DNA of 64,000 nt from Diploscapter coronatus (Eukaryota > Nematoda > Chromadorea > Rhabditida > Rhabditidae), in assembly GCA_964036155.1 (NCBI GenBank), contig OZ038423.1, positions 72,431,249 through 72,495,248 of the forward strand, read 5' to 3'. The notes below the pieces were generated by a model. The model saw only the letters and a program-made list of their open reading frames with translations, ran no database searches and had not been told where the DNA came from. Position 1 is the stretch's first letter. Each line of letters starts with the position of its first letter. The position numbers and the translations under genes were made by a program. Shown here piece by piece: positions 1 to 11,300 of the stretch.

Positions 1-310
1 TCTACAGATAACGTAGAATCAGATTCTTGGGATTCATTTTCACCCGGAATTTTTGGTGTCATTAGAAAGCACTGGTCTGATATTAAAAAGTTATCAGAGC
101 AGATTTTCGAAAAAGTGTTCATAAATGAAAACTGAACGAACAATTCGTGAAATTTGGTGAAATTAGACGAAATTTCCACTCTGCAAGCGACGAATTCTGT
201 TGAATCACATTCTTCTGGAGCATTCTGGAACCAATTTTTTTTGCTAATTACAATTTTCATACACCTATAATCAAAGTTATCAGAGCCGATTTTTGATTTT
301 GTCTTTCGTT
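1..310. repeat. Diverged direct repeat, two copies
   Basis: Two stretches (about 14-115 and 196-300) share order and wording: 'gaatcagattctt' versus 'gaatcacattctt', and 'aaagttatcagagcagatttt' versus 'aaagttatcagagccgatttt'. Spacing between matched blocks is similar, so this is a degenerate tandem unit, possibly part of a satellite that continues to the left of the window. Confidence 0.45.
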
Positions 311-1623
311 TTCATGGAATACGCCCGGAAGTGAGCGCGAGTCGGGCCGCTAAAATCGTACTCGTTGCAAACCGCGAATTTTCCTTGTTCCTGAAACGAT
401 TTTTCCGGGATTTCGACGATTGTTCATCAAAAACAATATAATTTCACGCCAATTTGTAGAAAAATTTCCACGAAAATATGCCTACATGATTTTTAAACTT
501 TTTTTGAAAATGAGAAATTTTGAATTTTTTCGAAATGTCCAATTTCGCGACGAGAGAACTTTTTTATTTCTCAACCAAACTGGGCAAATCATACACGAAA
601 ATACTCGCCAGGTCAGTCATTGTGTTCGTCCGTGAAAAAAACACCACCTTGTCGCTGAAATTTTCGAGAAATCTGACGTTATCTGAAAAGAGCGCATTTT
701 TTGCACGAATTCGTCACTGTGGAGAGCCAAGTAGTGCGTCTCCAGGGCTGAAACTCGGTACACCCACTAACTTTGAGGTGCTTGTTCCGATCCAAATGCA
801 AAAAACCCGAAGAAACGGCGTTAAGTATGAGTTTCAAAATGTTAGCGAATCTTCATGCCCTTTTTCTCTTCCAGGGGACAAAATAAAGAGAAAAAAAGCA
901 CCGTGCTAAGTCTTTTAAAATATGCAATATGTATAATTTTATGACATGAAATAACTCATGAATTATGCTTTATTCTGACCAAAAATATGGTAATCTCAAA
1001 CCACCATTAAGCAGTAATATATTCGATTAAATGATGAATAATACTCGTCCACTTTACGTGCATTTTACGTCGTTTTTATTGTTTTAAACACACGATCTTA
1101 TATATATTTCACATGCCAATTAATAAAATAAATATGCATTTTACTACGATGAGTCATTGTTTTTATTAATCCTTTGAAATCCTGAATTTATTTGTTTCAA
1201 ACTTCAAAGGTCGCGCACTACTCTTGCATCATAAAACATTTTTGTTTTCGATTTTATTATTAACTAACATTTTCTATCTGTTTGCAACATAACATAACAT
1301 TAGGATATGCGTTATATTTTGGTACAAAGTGCTCTTTAAAATAAAACATCTCTGGATAGCAAATAAAAGGAGGCGGCGCTTGGATATGTCGACATTTATT
1401 AAATCATCGCTTATAAAAATGCTAGCATTTTCCATTATTTTCAGATAAGATTTACAGACCCATATAAAATTTTATTGCCTAGGTAGCACACTTGTTTATA
1501 TTTAATGAGAGCAAACTTCAACTTGCTTGAGGTATTAAAATTGCCTTTGAAGTTAGAGCTTGAGAAATTTTGAAGTTCGGAATTCCGGAGCTGTGTTGTC
1601 ATGTTTTTACTTACGTAAGAAGG

Positions 1624-1848
1624 TTATGGGTCTCTAGGTCTTACTCTTTTCATCTCCAATTTCCACCTTATCTCTTCATAGGTGCATTCTTGAAAAGGAG
1701 AAGTCAGTCCTCGAGTGATTAGACATCTTTTCTTCACTGGTAATTGATAATTAGGAACAAATACTTCGCTTCGTCCCTTATTTCTCAAATTTGCCCTGCA
1801 TAATAAGAAGAAAAAATTGTGTACCCATTCTTCGTCTTTGTGTGTCAT
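1624..1848 (-). pseudogene. Orphan coding-like fragment
   Basis: An open frame of 74 codons whose later part (RCLITRG, then EEIRWKLEMKRVRPRDP and a stop) has the charge pattern and codon balance of a real C-terminal exon. A plausible acceptor (TTATGCAG) lies inside it near 1800. No upstream exon, start or donor could be found. It may be a gene remnant or chance; I recognise no family. Confidence 0.2.
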
Positions 1849-3100
1849 TCAAATATTTCGACGTAAAAATTCAGATTATTTACATATTTTAGCGGATTTT
1901 ATCGACTATTTAATAACCGTATGCTTTGTCAAAACTGCGCTTTTACAATTTCCTGCTCGTTTCTTGATTATTCAATGTAGAATTTTTGGGTTAATATTTC
2001 AACACATCACCTGACTAAACCAATAGCTTTGCTCTTAAGTAAATAATTTATCAATTTTTATGAGCTTTTATGGGTTTAATCAGCAAAATCCATTAACCAT
2101 ATCCTGTGAAAAATACCAATTTTTCAAATTTTTATTTGATTTCCCCTTCAAAAGATCAGAAGTTAATTGAAACCTCCTAAAATTTTCCGTTTATGATTTG
2201 AAAATGACTCGCTCCCTGCTCATTTTCACCACAATAACGATAAATCATGAACTATCTTTCCTTCGCAGAACTTCCTCTGTGTCTGTGACCCATCTAATGG
2301 TTAGTGATAGTCCTAATGACAGAACCTTGGTCATTATTTATTGCTAGTTAGTTGCAAGCAAGGATATCATATTTCTGCACTGTAATTCATTCATTTCCTA
2401 GAACTTTCATTTCTTGCAAAAATTTGAGCTTTCCCAAATCAATATCTTTTCCATATGATCGAAAATCTTATGCGTATTTCGTAAACTTTTTCTCGAAATG
2501 TTTTCATCGGTTTTTTGTTTCTTTTTGGGGCTTTTATGCGTTGAAGCATAACATTAGCAAGAAAATCTTTCGTCATATGGCTAAGCATAGGACTTCAAAC
2601 TGTTTGGTATATCCAAAATTTGCTCCAAACCAAGATCACGCAATTTGTAATAGGCATTTCCGCCACGTGAAATGGCCAAAATCTGCCGATATCGAGAACC
2701 TTCGCTATTTTTTGAAGATTTCTCAAGATCTTTTCTTTCATTGTTGAATTTTTAAACAATGGGCCTTGCTCTTCCAATTTGTAATGAATCACTTCCCTTA
2801 GACCCATTTAACCCGAGCATTTATCATCCTGAACCTGAAACCTAATTGTTCAACATTTTTCAATTATCTAATTGTTCTAGCGTCAGTCGTGCTTTATCTG
2901 ACTTGTTTTCCAAGTCCTTGCGATCATTTCAAAAATAGCATTTTTTGACATTTTGTAAATTTCATAAGACAGTAAAATTGTAATTTCTCTAGTCACATTT
3001 TATTTCTTCTCTATTTCAACCTAATTTTTCATGAACTACTTTACCTCACAAAATTTACAAATCGCTTATTTTTTCTAATTCTTTTAAAAATAATTTTAAA

Positions 3101-3107
3101 TTTTCAG
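3101..3107 (+). promoter_or_regulatory. Candidate spliced-leader acceptor of the TIL gene
   Basis: A T/A-rich tract ends in TTTTCAG two bases before the start codon at 3110. This is the usual arrangement of a nematode trans-splice acceptor. No cis-spliced upstream exon is evident. Confidence 0.45.
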
Positions 3108-3109
3108 AA

Positions 3110-4594
3110 ATGCGTTACAACAATCTGCTGAAGTATCTACTTTTCCTGCTTTTGGTCGTGTTTCTGATTTGCGACGCTCTGAGCGTACCCAAACACCGAC
3201 ATCACGGTCGAAGGGTAAGTTTCTCAAAAAATCAAAACCATCGACCCTCGAAAATCCTTTGTCAACACAGATTTTCACGGCCGGCCTGCTTTTGTTGTTT
3301 CGGATTAGACCAGTGAATTTTGTTCGGAAAGTGATAATTTTTATCGATAGCGCGACAATTTCATAGTTCTTAAGAAAATTGTGTAGCTTAATCTACTTAT
3401 CAAATAATCTTTGCATGCAAATCGGAGAGTTCTTAATTTTACGGATGTCACGAAATTTTTCTTGACAGCAAAATTAAATTTCTTGGAAAAAGTACGACGG
3501 AATTTTTAACTTGAAAATCTCACAACCTCGAAACTTGAAGCAATAGTTTGTACAAATGGTGAGCAAGAATATATGAGCCCAACTCGCTTGAAAGTTCGGA
3601 ATGAAGTTCGGGTTGAATTTTTTTGAACTCTGTACATCCCTGCAAATGAGAATGTTTCACTATTCTCTTCTAGCCTTGCATGCTATGCTATCAAGTTAAA
3701 AAATTCCCAAATACTCGTAAAAAATGACTTCCTGAAAATTCAAAATTTCAGCGTCACCGCCACGTCAAGAAGTTTCCGCCTCGTTCCGAGCGAAGCCCCA
3801 AGGACTGCACTCATTTGGAGGTTCACATGCGCTGCGGCCCCGAGAAGTACTGCGAGAAGAGTTGCGAGAACATGTTCAGGTGAAAAATATCCGTTTTAAC
3901 ATTGGGAAAAAAGCATAACATCATGTTACGAGACATGGGGCAGAATAGGCTAATAGATAGTAGGATAGGTTTTTTTCACGCACTATTTCGCCATATCTCC
4001 TATCATGATGCCGTTTTATTTTCAGTTTGCATCGTTTTTTCCCCCTAAAAATCAATTATCGATTTTCAGCCCTCCAAATTGTATCAATAGTCTGACGAAC
4101 CCCAAGTGCTACTATCCACGATGCGTCTGCAAGGAAGGCTACGTTCGGGACGAGAAGGGAAAATGCATCAAACCGCACAAATGCCCTAACATGTACTTCG
4201 AGGGAGCTTTGGAGCCTGAGGCAAATATTTTTCTCTACGCATTTGTCACCAACTGTTCACCATCGTAATTTATACTAGTCACCGAATTTTAGGTTGAGAA
4301 AGAGGAGAAAAATCGGGTGGTATTTTTTTTTGCGAAAAAATAGCGCTAAGTTAGTGCTAAACATAAGATTTTTTTTCTGGTGATAAGTATAAATAGCGAT
4401 AATGATGACCAGCTGGCCACAAATACAGGAGATATTCATTTTTGTGCTGAAATCTGTAAAGTTAACCATTTCAGGAGAACGCGCTCATGATCGAATTCCG
4501 ACCTGTGAAGTTCACCAATCTTCACTCTCACAAGGTCAAGAAGCTGAGAGGCAACAGACTAGAGCCCTACGAGGACAAAAAGGTTAAGGTCTGA
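3110..4594 (+). CDS. Secreted TIL-domain cysteine-rich protein
   Basis: Four exons: 3110-3214, 3752-3879, 4069-4220 and 4475-4594, in phase throughout. The protein starts with a hydrophobic signal sequence (MRYNNLLKYLLFLLLVVFLI), then a basic His/Arg linker. One trypsin-inhibitor-like domain follows, with ten cysteines in the TIL order and a C-terminal VCKEGYVRDEKGKC block typical of the family. TIL domains commonly inhibit extracellular serine proteases; which protease is hit here cannot be told. The last intron has a GC donor (GAG|GCAAAT). Reading through it instead gives a short tail and a stop at 4268, so two C-termini are possible. The spliced tail is basic (VKKLRGNRLEP) and follows no known domain. 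An AATAAA lies 26 bases after the stop, inside a MITE-like repeat. Confidence 0.85.
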
Positions 4595-4610
4595 GATACG
4601 ACCTACAAAT

Positions 4611-4704
4611 TAGGCAAATAATAAAAGTAGTATGATAAATATCAAATAAAAATCCTCATCTTTATGCACTTAGATTTCAACGTGCTACTTTTATTAACTG
4701 CCTA
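4611..4704. mobile_element. Foldback MITE with AATAAAAGTAGTA termini, copy 1
   Basis: 24-base terminal inverted repeats (4611-4634 and 4681-4704) differ at about four positions and share the core TAATAAAAGTAG. The element begins 16 bases after the TIL gene stop and supplies two AATAAA hexamers (4620-4625, 4645-4650). A second element with the same core is at about 61,596-61,718. Confidence 0.65.
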
Positions 4705-5927
4705 AAATTCCTAACTCTATTTCAAATTCGGAGATTTTCGCATACTTTAGGATAAGCTTTGTTGTTAATTTTTGCTTGTTTATCTGAATAAGCCTTTTCG
4801 GGGATTTTTCAGCTCAGAAAAATTGTCCCAACAACCTCGGACCCAAATGATGAAACATAATACGTTGTATATTCCGATGCTTTATATATTGTGCCTTTGT
4901 ATGTAATTATGAGAAGCTTTTCGGAGATTTTTTGGAAAAATAATGATCTATCAAATATTATGATTCTTAGATCATTATTTTCTTTATTTTGCAAAACAAA
5001 GACCTCCCTTATTTTATTATGATGGTACTGGGTAGTGTTCTTTGACGAATTTTGCTGTTCCCTTTCTATTTATGATGGCCTGATAAAATACCTTTCAAAG
5101 CAAAGTTTGTGTCTGTTAAACTGCCCAATTGTTTATTTTATAAATCTGTCACGAAAAGTGAATTGTAATTTAATTATGGTATTCCGCTATAAATTTTTAT
5201 GTCTAATCGTTCAAAAATTTCATGAATTTCTGTAATTTTATGCTCGTAAAAGTGTAGCATTTATGGGGCTTAGACATTTCAGCTCGAAGATTGAGACAAA
5301 GGGAAATTCAAGAGTTTTCCATGTCAGTGACCTTATCACCACTTTGTCACTTATCTTTGATTTTCTCGGTTGGTAATGAGTGCTAATTAACATTGCTAGA
5401 GAATAGCCCTTAACCTTATGAATTTAAGAGATTTTAAGAAATTTGATCAGTTAAAAGCACACCAGAAGGTCCAATGAAATTAGCTGATAAGCAAAAATTC
5501 AGAAATGTAAAAAATTTGATATTTTCAAAGGAATCGATTGTTGAATTTTTATTAACGCGTCCTAAGAAATGTTTTAGATAATCACTAGATGATATTAAAA
5601 GTGAATAAGGTTTTTTGATGACATAATTTAGTGAGTTGCCCATAACAAAGACGTAATTGTTGTGACGTTTTAGCGATTATGACGAAAATTCTTCAAGTGA
5701 TTAATTTTTTGCTCATTTCTGATATGAAAAATCAGGTCAATCGGGTGTTACTAAGGCGCAAAAACAAATATTATGACTCTCCTTTCAAAAAAGCCTAATG
5801 CAAGCAACTCATTAAAGCGTCGTAAAACTTAGGTAATAAAATAATTAACTGACACTAAGAATAATATTTGTGAAGATTGAGAAAAATCTAGAAATAATAA
5901 AAAATCTCAAAATGCAAGATTTAAAAA
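4705..5927. other. Intergenic region
   Basis: AT-rich sequence between the 3' ends of the convergent TIL and SXP-like genes. I see no exon, RNA gene or clear repeat. Confidence 0.5.
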
Positions 5928-6750
5928 TTACGGTATGAATTTTTCAGTGAATAAAACCGCCCTTAACATTTGTTTCATCGTCAAGTGCACGACGTTGCCC
6001 ACTTCATCGGTTATAGCGTCAACCTTAGTTTCGAAAGTATGATAATTTTAGGATGTTCTAATTTTTAGGATACCAAAAAATTTGAAAACTCCGCGAAAAT
6101 ATTTTCCGTCCTCTTCTTCTTCTCGTTTCTACCGACATCACTCGATTTCATCATAGCATCCAAATGAGCCATCGTATAATGGGCCTAAACTTTGAATTTC
6201 TAAAAGGTCAATAATTTAAAAATTTACTTTTTCCGCGACTTCTTGTAATCTTTCATCTTGCGCCAATTTTAACAAAATCGATTCAGCTTTGTACACCTGA
6301 TAGGCTTCTTGAACCTCAGGTCTCAGCGTACCTATTAAAATATCCAACTCAGTTACCTAAAGCTTAAACTTATTTAGGTAAACTATTTCTCTAAAACTTT
6401 TCGCAATTGATTTATCCCTTTCGTTCGATAAATGGCCATAAATTGAGCTATAACTTCTTGAGTAGTATTATAGAGGAAGGTGGGTTTAGGGGGTGGAGCC
6501 AAAGATACCTAAATTTTAAATTTAGGTTAGCTGACTTTAAAAATTATTTAGAACTAAATTAAATATCATGCAGGTCGAAATCTTTCCATGAACTATCAAT
6601 TTTGTGAAAAATTTAAACTCCATTTAAAAAAAAAATAAAAATCACCTCATCTAAATTGAATTCTTTGTATGTCAAAATCGAATTTCCTAAGCAAAATTTA
6701 TACAGAAAAGTAACGAAAATGCACGAATAATAGGAGTAAATTCTAGTCAT
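5928..6750 (-). CDS. Small secreted SXP/RAL-2-like (DUF148) protein
   Basis: Five short exons on the minus strand: 6750-6646, 6508-6398, 6356-6228, 6184-6074 and 6023-5928. All introns are short and phase 0, and the exons sum to 183 residues plus stop. The product opens with a hydrophobic, signal-like segment (SCIFVTFLYKF). A mainly helical, charged domain follows, with QEVIAQFMAIYRTKG, LRPEVQEAYQVYKAE and a KKKRTENIFAEF block. The layout (short secreted helical protein, xxPEVQxAYxxYK followed by a long helix) resembles the nematode-specific SXP/RAL-2 family. Function in that family is unclear. No single frame is long, so simple ORF scans miss this gene. The last acceptor (GAAACTAAG) is weak. 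I am sure of the exon chain and less sure of the family. Confidence 0.55.
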
Positions 6751-7954
6751 AGAAGTGCATACATAGAACCATTGAAATTGAGCCCTGAAGATCTATAGGG
6801 ACTATAGATTTGCGAAATCGAAAGATGAAAAGAGGCGAGAAATTTCCTCAGAAGTGGATCGCCAAATATTATTCTTCGCACCCTCTTAAGATCCTGCGCC
6901 AAATTTAGAGTTGAAGTAAAAAATATATTTTTTGAATAATATGAAGAAAAAAAAACCCCCCTATAATTTAGGCACTAATAGTTTACCGATCGGTGGGCCA
7001 TTTCTAAAAGGCGGAGTAGTGGAATGATTTCTACTAAAATGAATTTTGTAATTTCAGTCTCCTCAAAGAGTCGGCTAATTTGCATACAGGAATGGTTGTT
7101 TCGGATGAAAAGGGAATTTTTGGCTCCAAAAAGGGGAAATTTTGCCTCGCAATAACAGGGATTCTGAATTAATGATTACTCCTATCTACTCCCTATCACT
7201 TCTAGTATTTCTAGGTAATAATCTATAATGCTTTTGAAATTCTGCAGTTGATTTAATTAAGATTAAGATATGGTGCAGGGTCGTACGGGATATATGCAGA
7301 CTCTTCAAAAGTTTCAATAATAATGTTATAAGGGTATCATTTATTTGAACTGACAGAATAGTACTCGTGCTATGGAAATTATAAACTGCAATTGTGCATG
7401 ATAGCACAGTGATACTTTGCTTATACCAACTAAATTCTAGTTTTTATCTCAGTCTATATTGAAGGATACATACAGAATACTTACTAACGTACCGATTGTA
7501 TGTAGGTAATCAGCTAAAACTTTGAAAAATTTAATTGTAGTTCAATTGATAAATTCAACTATTTTCCTTGTTTTTCAATTCATTGTCGAAATCAAAAGTG
7601 GGAGTTTTAATAATTTATGCATTTAATAATAGTTTGATACAGCTCTAAAAACTTTCAAATACAAATTATAATTGAAGTCTTTGATTTGAGTATCGCATAA
7701 AAAGTGTCTTCAAACCAACTTGCTAAGGTGTTCATTAAGTTTGTCATTCAGACAATTTATTTTATTTTGAAAATGCACATATGAATTACACATTTCACAA
7801 TGACAAATAAATGATGAATAATGGTACAAATATGGAAAGTGTCGAATGAGATAATTTGAAAGTAATCATTTTTAACAAATACTGATCATTCATACGTTAG
7901 AACTATCGATTACTGGCATATTATTGATTTTTCTTTGAGCTACTTGATTCTTAT
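6751..7954. other. Intergenic region with coding-like fragments
   Basis: Between two minus-strand genes. On the plus strand, 7057-7167 follows a good acceptor (TGTAATTTCAG) and reads ESANLHTGMVVSDEKGIFG then SKKGKFCLAITGILN-stop. On the minus strand, 7186-7407 is open and hydrophobic and ends RNTRSDRE-stop. Neither can be joined to a start, so both may be gene remnants. Confidence 0.35.
7057..7167 (+). pseudogene. Orphan exon-like fragment
   Basis: A consensus-like 3' splice site (GTAATTTCAG) is followed by 36 codons without a stop, rich in residues typical of soluble proteins (VVSDEKGIFGSKKGKF). I find no 5' exon upstream on this strand before the divergent SXP-like gene. A retained fragment of a decayed gene is the simplest reading. 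Confidence 0.25.
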
Positions 7955-10250
7955 TTACTTTCTGCTTTTCCTTGTCTTGATTTTCGAGGCGCTAAATTTA
8001 TCCATGTTTTCGATCATCTTTGATAAACTCGCCTTTAATGCCCTTTTGATTAGAAAATATAGAGTGATTGTTTGAAATATTGGTCCATAACTAGCCATAT
8101 CGTCTAATATACCCTGAAACACGTGCCCATTTTTCTTCAATATATGAAGAACAAATTTATATTAATTACTATTAAAGTTGATATAATCTTATTGCATGAA
8201 AAAGCATATCTTCTTATCAGGGTTTCCGTCGGACTAACATCGAATTCATGTACACACCTATATGACATAAAGCCAAAATAATAGGCGATGTTATTTGTGA
8301 AAATTTCACATATGATCTAAATACTTGTATATATCATTTTATTTTTTATGCATAATATTTCATAGGCATAAATCCTATTATAAATGGTTATACGTGCGTT
8401 ATGAGACGTCTATTCAGACCAGTCTCATCTTTTTTCTTTAGTGTAGTCATTTGACTGTAATGTTTCCGAACTTTAACTAATATGAATATTGCACTTGTCA
8501 AAATAATAATAATAGTCATTCCATTTACGAAATAATTCGAATAAATCAAAATGTTATTCTGTAATATTGCATAATTAATTACGTAGCAAAATACAGAATG
8601 AACTTACTGTTAATGAACATATTTGTCTGTAAATCTCGAGTTTCTGACTATCTTCTGAATATTCGAAGTATATAAAATAATAGTAAATTACATAGGATAT
8701 TAACTCAAAGCATGCCAAAGCGATATATGTAATACAGACTATTTTAAATAGTCGTTTTATTAGGTTTAATATTTTGCCATTTGGTGAGCTAAAACATTCT
8801 AGTAATTGTTTAATTGCAAATCCTGTAGATCTACCGAAGAAGCTCCCTTATAAACGAGAGAGGTATTGCTAGCGAGAGACCCCCATCTCGCCCCTTTTTG
8901 TTTCGTCGTCTTCGCGCTCTCTCCTCGCGTTGACAATGACAATCGAGTACGCAGATGGCTAAATAAAAAAGAGGGCGGGGAGAGGGGTCACTCGATAACA
9001 GTACCTTTTTCGTTTATTAATACTTACTCAGCCAAAGTAAATGATCGATGAAGAGCCATAACACATGAAATAAGTTTACCAATGCTTGCAAATATTAGTC
9101 CTACATTATTGATAAACATTAGAAAGTACTAAACACCATTAATAATGCCAAAATAAAAATATTTTAATCGACTTTAAACTACTTACGAGATCATATCTTG
9201 ATATACTACAACATGTATTCTTCAATGTTTGGTATCCCGCAACAAACTTCTTAAATTAAGCGATATCGTAAATTCTCTAATTGAAGCCCTCCTCGGCTTT
9301 CCAGAACTACCCATTATCCTACTCAAGTCATCTTGGGAAGAGTTTTATAAATTTCTTTAGATTATTTGAAGCATTTATTTTTTATTTCAAGTCTCTACGG
9401 TGTATAGATGAGGAGTTATAATGGTTTGAAAATGTTCGATTTTTGAGAGATTGAACAATAGAAGTCCGGGGACTTCTATTAGAGGATTTACGGTATTTTA
9501 TTTTCTTATGGAAAAATCGATTTATTTATATAATATAATCAAAATAGATATCGCTTGCTCCGATCAGAGTGGGCGAGAGCGCAGAGAAAGAGTGCGAATA
9601 GGCAGTTTTCTGTCTTTCTCACATTTCAACACTATTTCTTTCTTGCTGACCTAAAATAAATGACCGTGCAGCGCATTTCATCCACTCTTATATCGGGCCT
9701 CATGATATCATTTCAATATGATTAGTTAGTAAATCAATTTACCTCTATAAGGATATAAATTATTCCAAACATCTTGATGGTTATTTCTATCGATAGGAGC
9801 CTTTCAAATGTGGTGAATTTTCCACTGACTTTATTAAGGACTCTTTTCATACGTATCATTAGTATCACTGGTATTATAGATAAGCAAATAAGTATATTCC
9901 GTGCATTCCATGGATCGAAATAATACGACGTACCTAAATAATCCAATTTTAATTGAATAACTGAATGTATAAGATTTGGACTTGATAGAAATTTAATGTC
10001 AACATATTCAATATCAATACTTATTTGCCTTTTATTGTTGATACTTATTTTAGTAAGATATAAACTATATTCACATACCAAAATCCGAATCAGTTAATGT
10101 GTAATAAAATGCCTGTAGGTGCCATGTACTATTTCCAAGTTCTATTATTTTAAATAGCTTAATTGTCAGCATTATTAATATAATCATCATACTTTGGCAA
10201 AATGACCATTCATAATAGGGAGACTTCGGATTCCTTATGCATTCATACAT
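7955..10250 (-). CDS. Seven-helix (7TM) receptor, nematode chemoreceptor-like
   Basis: Eight exons on the minus strand: 10250-10079, 9933-9743, 9249-9187, 9128-9028, 8842-8608, 8558-8394, 8316-8170 and 8113-7955. They total 1,233 bases (410 residues) with every junction in phase. The protein is a chain of hydrophobic segments. They include SMMIILIMLTIKLFKII, ILICLSIIPVILMI, a third-helix-like LIFASIGKLISCVMALHRSF, IVCITYIALACFELISYVIY and MTIIIILTSAIFILV. A last helix (YGPIFQTITLYFLI) leads into a basic cytoplasmic tail (KTRKSRK). This is the plan of nematode chemosensory GPCRs; I cannot assign a subfamily. The start could lie further upstream, since the frame is open to 10,292. Two MITE-like elements sit in its introns, one occupying nearly all of intron 4. 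Confidence 0.75.
8847..9020. mobile_element. Foldback MITE forming almost all of an intron
   Basis: The two ends are long imperfect inverted repeats of about 50 bases. The left end reads TTATAAACGAGAGAGGTA and the complement of the right end reads TTAATAAACGAAAAAGGTA; both continue into a matching CGAGaGACCCC...CGCCC block. The host intron runs from 9027 to 8843 (minus strand), so the element leaves only a few bases at each side, including the donor GTAAGT and the acceptor GGGAG. Confidence 0.7.
9276..9483. mobile_element. MITE family A, copy 1
   Basis: A 208-base element that starts TCTAATTGAAGCC and ends GACTTCTATTAGA, so the ends are inverted repeats. The right end is itself a palindrome (aatagaagtccggggacttctatt, 9457-9480). 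Its body matches the element at 51,114-51,329 along its length. It lies in intron 2 of the 7TM gene. Confidence 0.7.
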
Positions 10251-11300
10251 ATCAAATGAAATTCGAAGGCTGCACTCGTGGCTGCTCACTTCCCTTCAGC
10301 TGGGACACGTAGACGTCACTTCGGCGCCTGCGGTTAGAATATTATCATTTCTTATCACTGATAATAGTGATAAAATTGAGTTGGAAATGATCCACAATTC
10401 TTATTTTCATAATTCGGACTAAAATAATCCAAAAATGGTTGCTTATCAGTGATAAGTTCACTTTCACTGCATATTCGTAATCGGCGTAAAATTCTGAGTG
10501 GAATGAATCGCATTTTGGCTCAAAACAATGAACTTTGAAGAAATCGATATTTTTGTGCAGGCGAGAAATGGAGTGTGTGGGTGGGGTTTAAGGAGACCTT
10601 AGCTGTAGTTCTCTACTAGTAACTCGCACTGCACGGAATATTAGAAATCCTTTATTGACTAGCACTCGTTCAATACAGTAATACCAGGTACAAAGGTAGA
10701 GAACAGTAGGGTGTGGGTAAAATTGAATGAACAAATTAACGACGAAAGGGGCGTATTTATAGGCACAAGTTACGCCTATGAAGTTAATTCGCCCTTTAAG
10801 GCTCGGACAAACTAATTATAAGGTTGGTTCTAGAGATGGCTTTTCAGCAGAAATGGCAATAACAAGTATGGTTCATCAAATGAAACAAGTCGGTGGCGAT
10901 AAATTATACCGTATTTTGATGGTAAAGGAACTGCGAGTCGATTTTCTAGAACAGGAATAATGACTTAGTAATCAGTGTCATTGAAGAGTTTTTAATCCAA
11001 TGGATTGAAGGAGCAATATGCTGATCCGGATATCGAATGACATCAAAGATCGTACAAATTTTGACATTTCAGTATATAATTGAAGTGTCAACGAAACAGT
11101 TTCTATTTCAAATAGAGATTTCACCTATGAAGTTTCCCCGTCAGACATTGAAATTTATGAAGAGTTGTAATTATAAACAGTGCTTACGCACGAACGAGGC
11201 GTAACCATGTAATTTAGAAATGTAATCTTGGGAATTTAGAAAAATGAAGCACTACTAAGCAAGCATTGTGAACAATTCTATTTCTAAATATTCACTAATG

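Larger units (their letters stand above)
1..3109. other. Intergenic region, no supported gene
   Basis: AT-rich sequence with no exon chain that I can build. The first 310 bases hold two diverged direct copies of a roughly 100-base unit, each containing a 'aagttatcagagc' core. An open stretch on the minus strand at 1624-1848 has coding-like codons and ends in RPRDP-stop, but I find no partner exons. The last bases before 3110 are a T-rich tract ending in TTTTCAG. Confidence 0.5.

Noticed and set aside
9734..10289. Polycystin-type channel, suggested by YYFDPWNARN and the following helix
   Set aside because: The downstream exons join in phase to a chemoreceptor-like seven-helix chain with a short basic tail; there is no pore or large extracellular domain.
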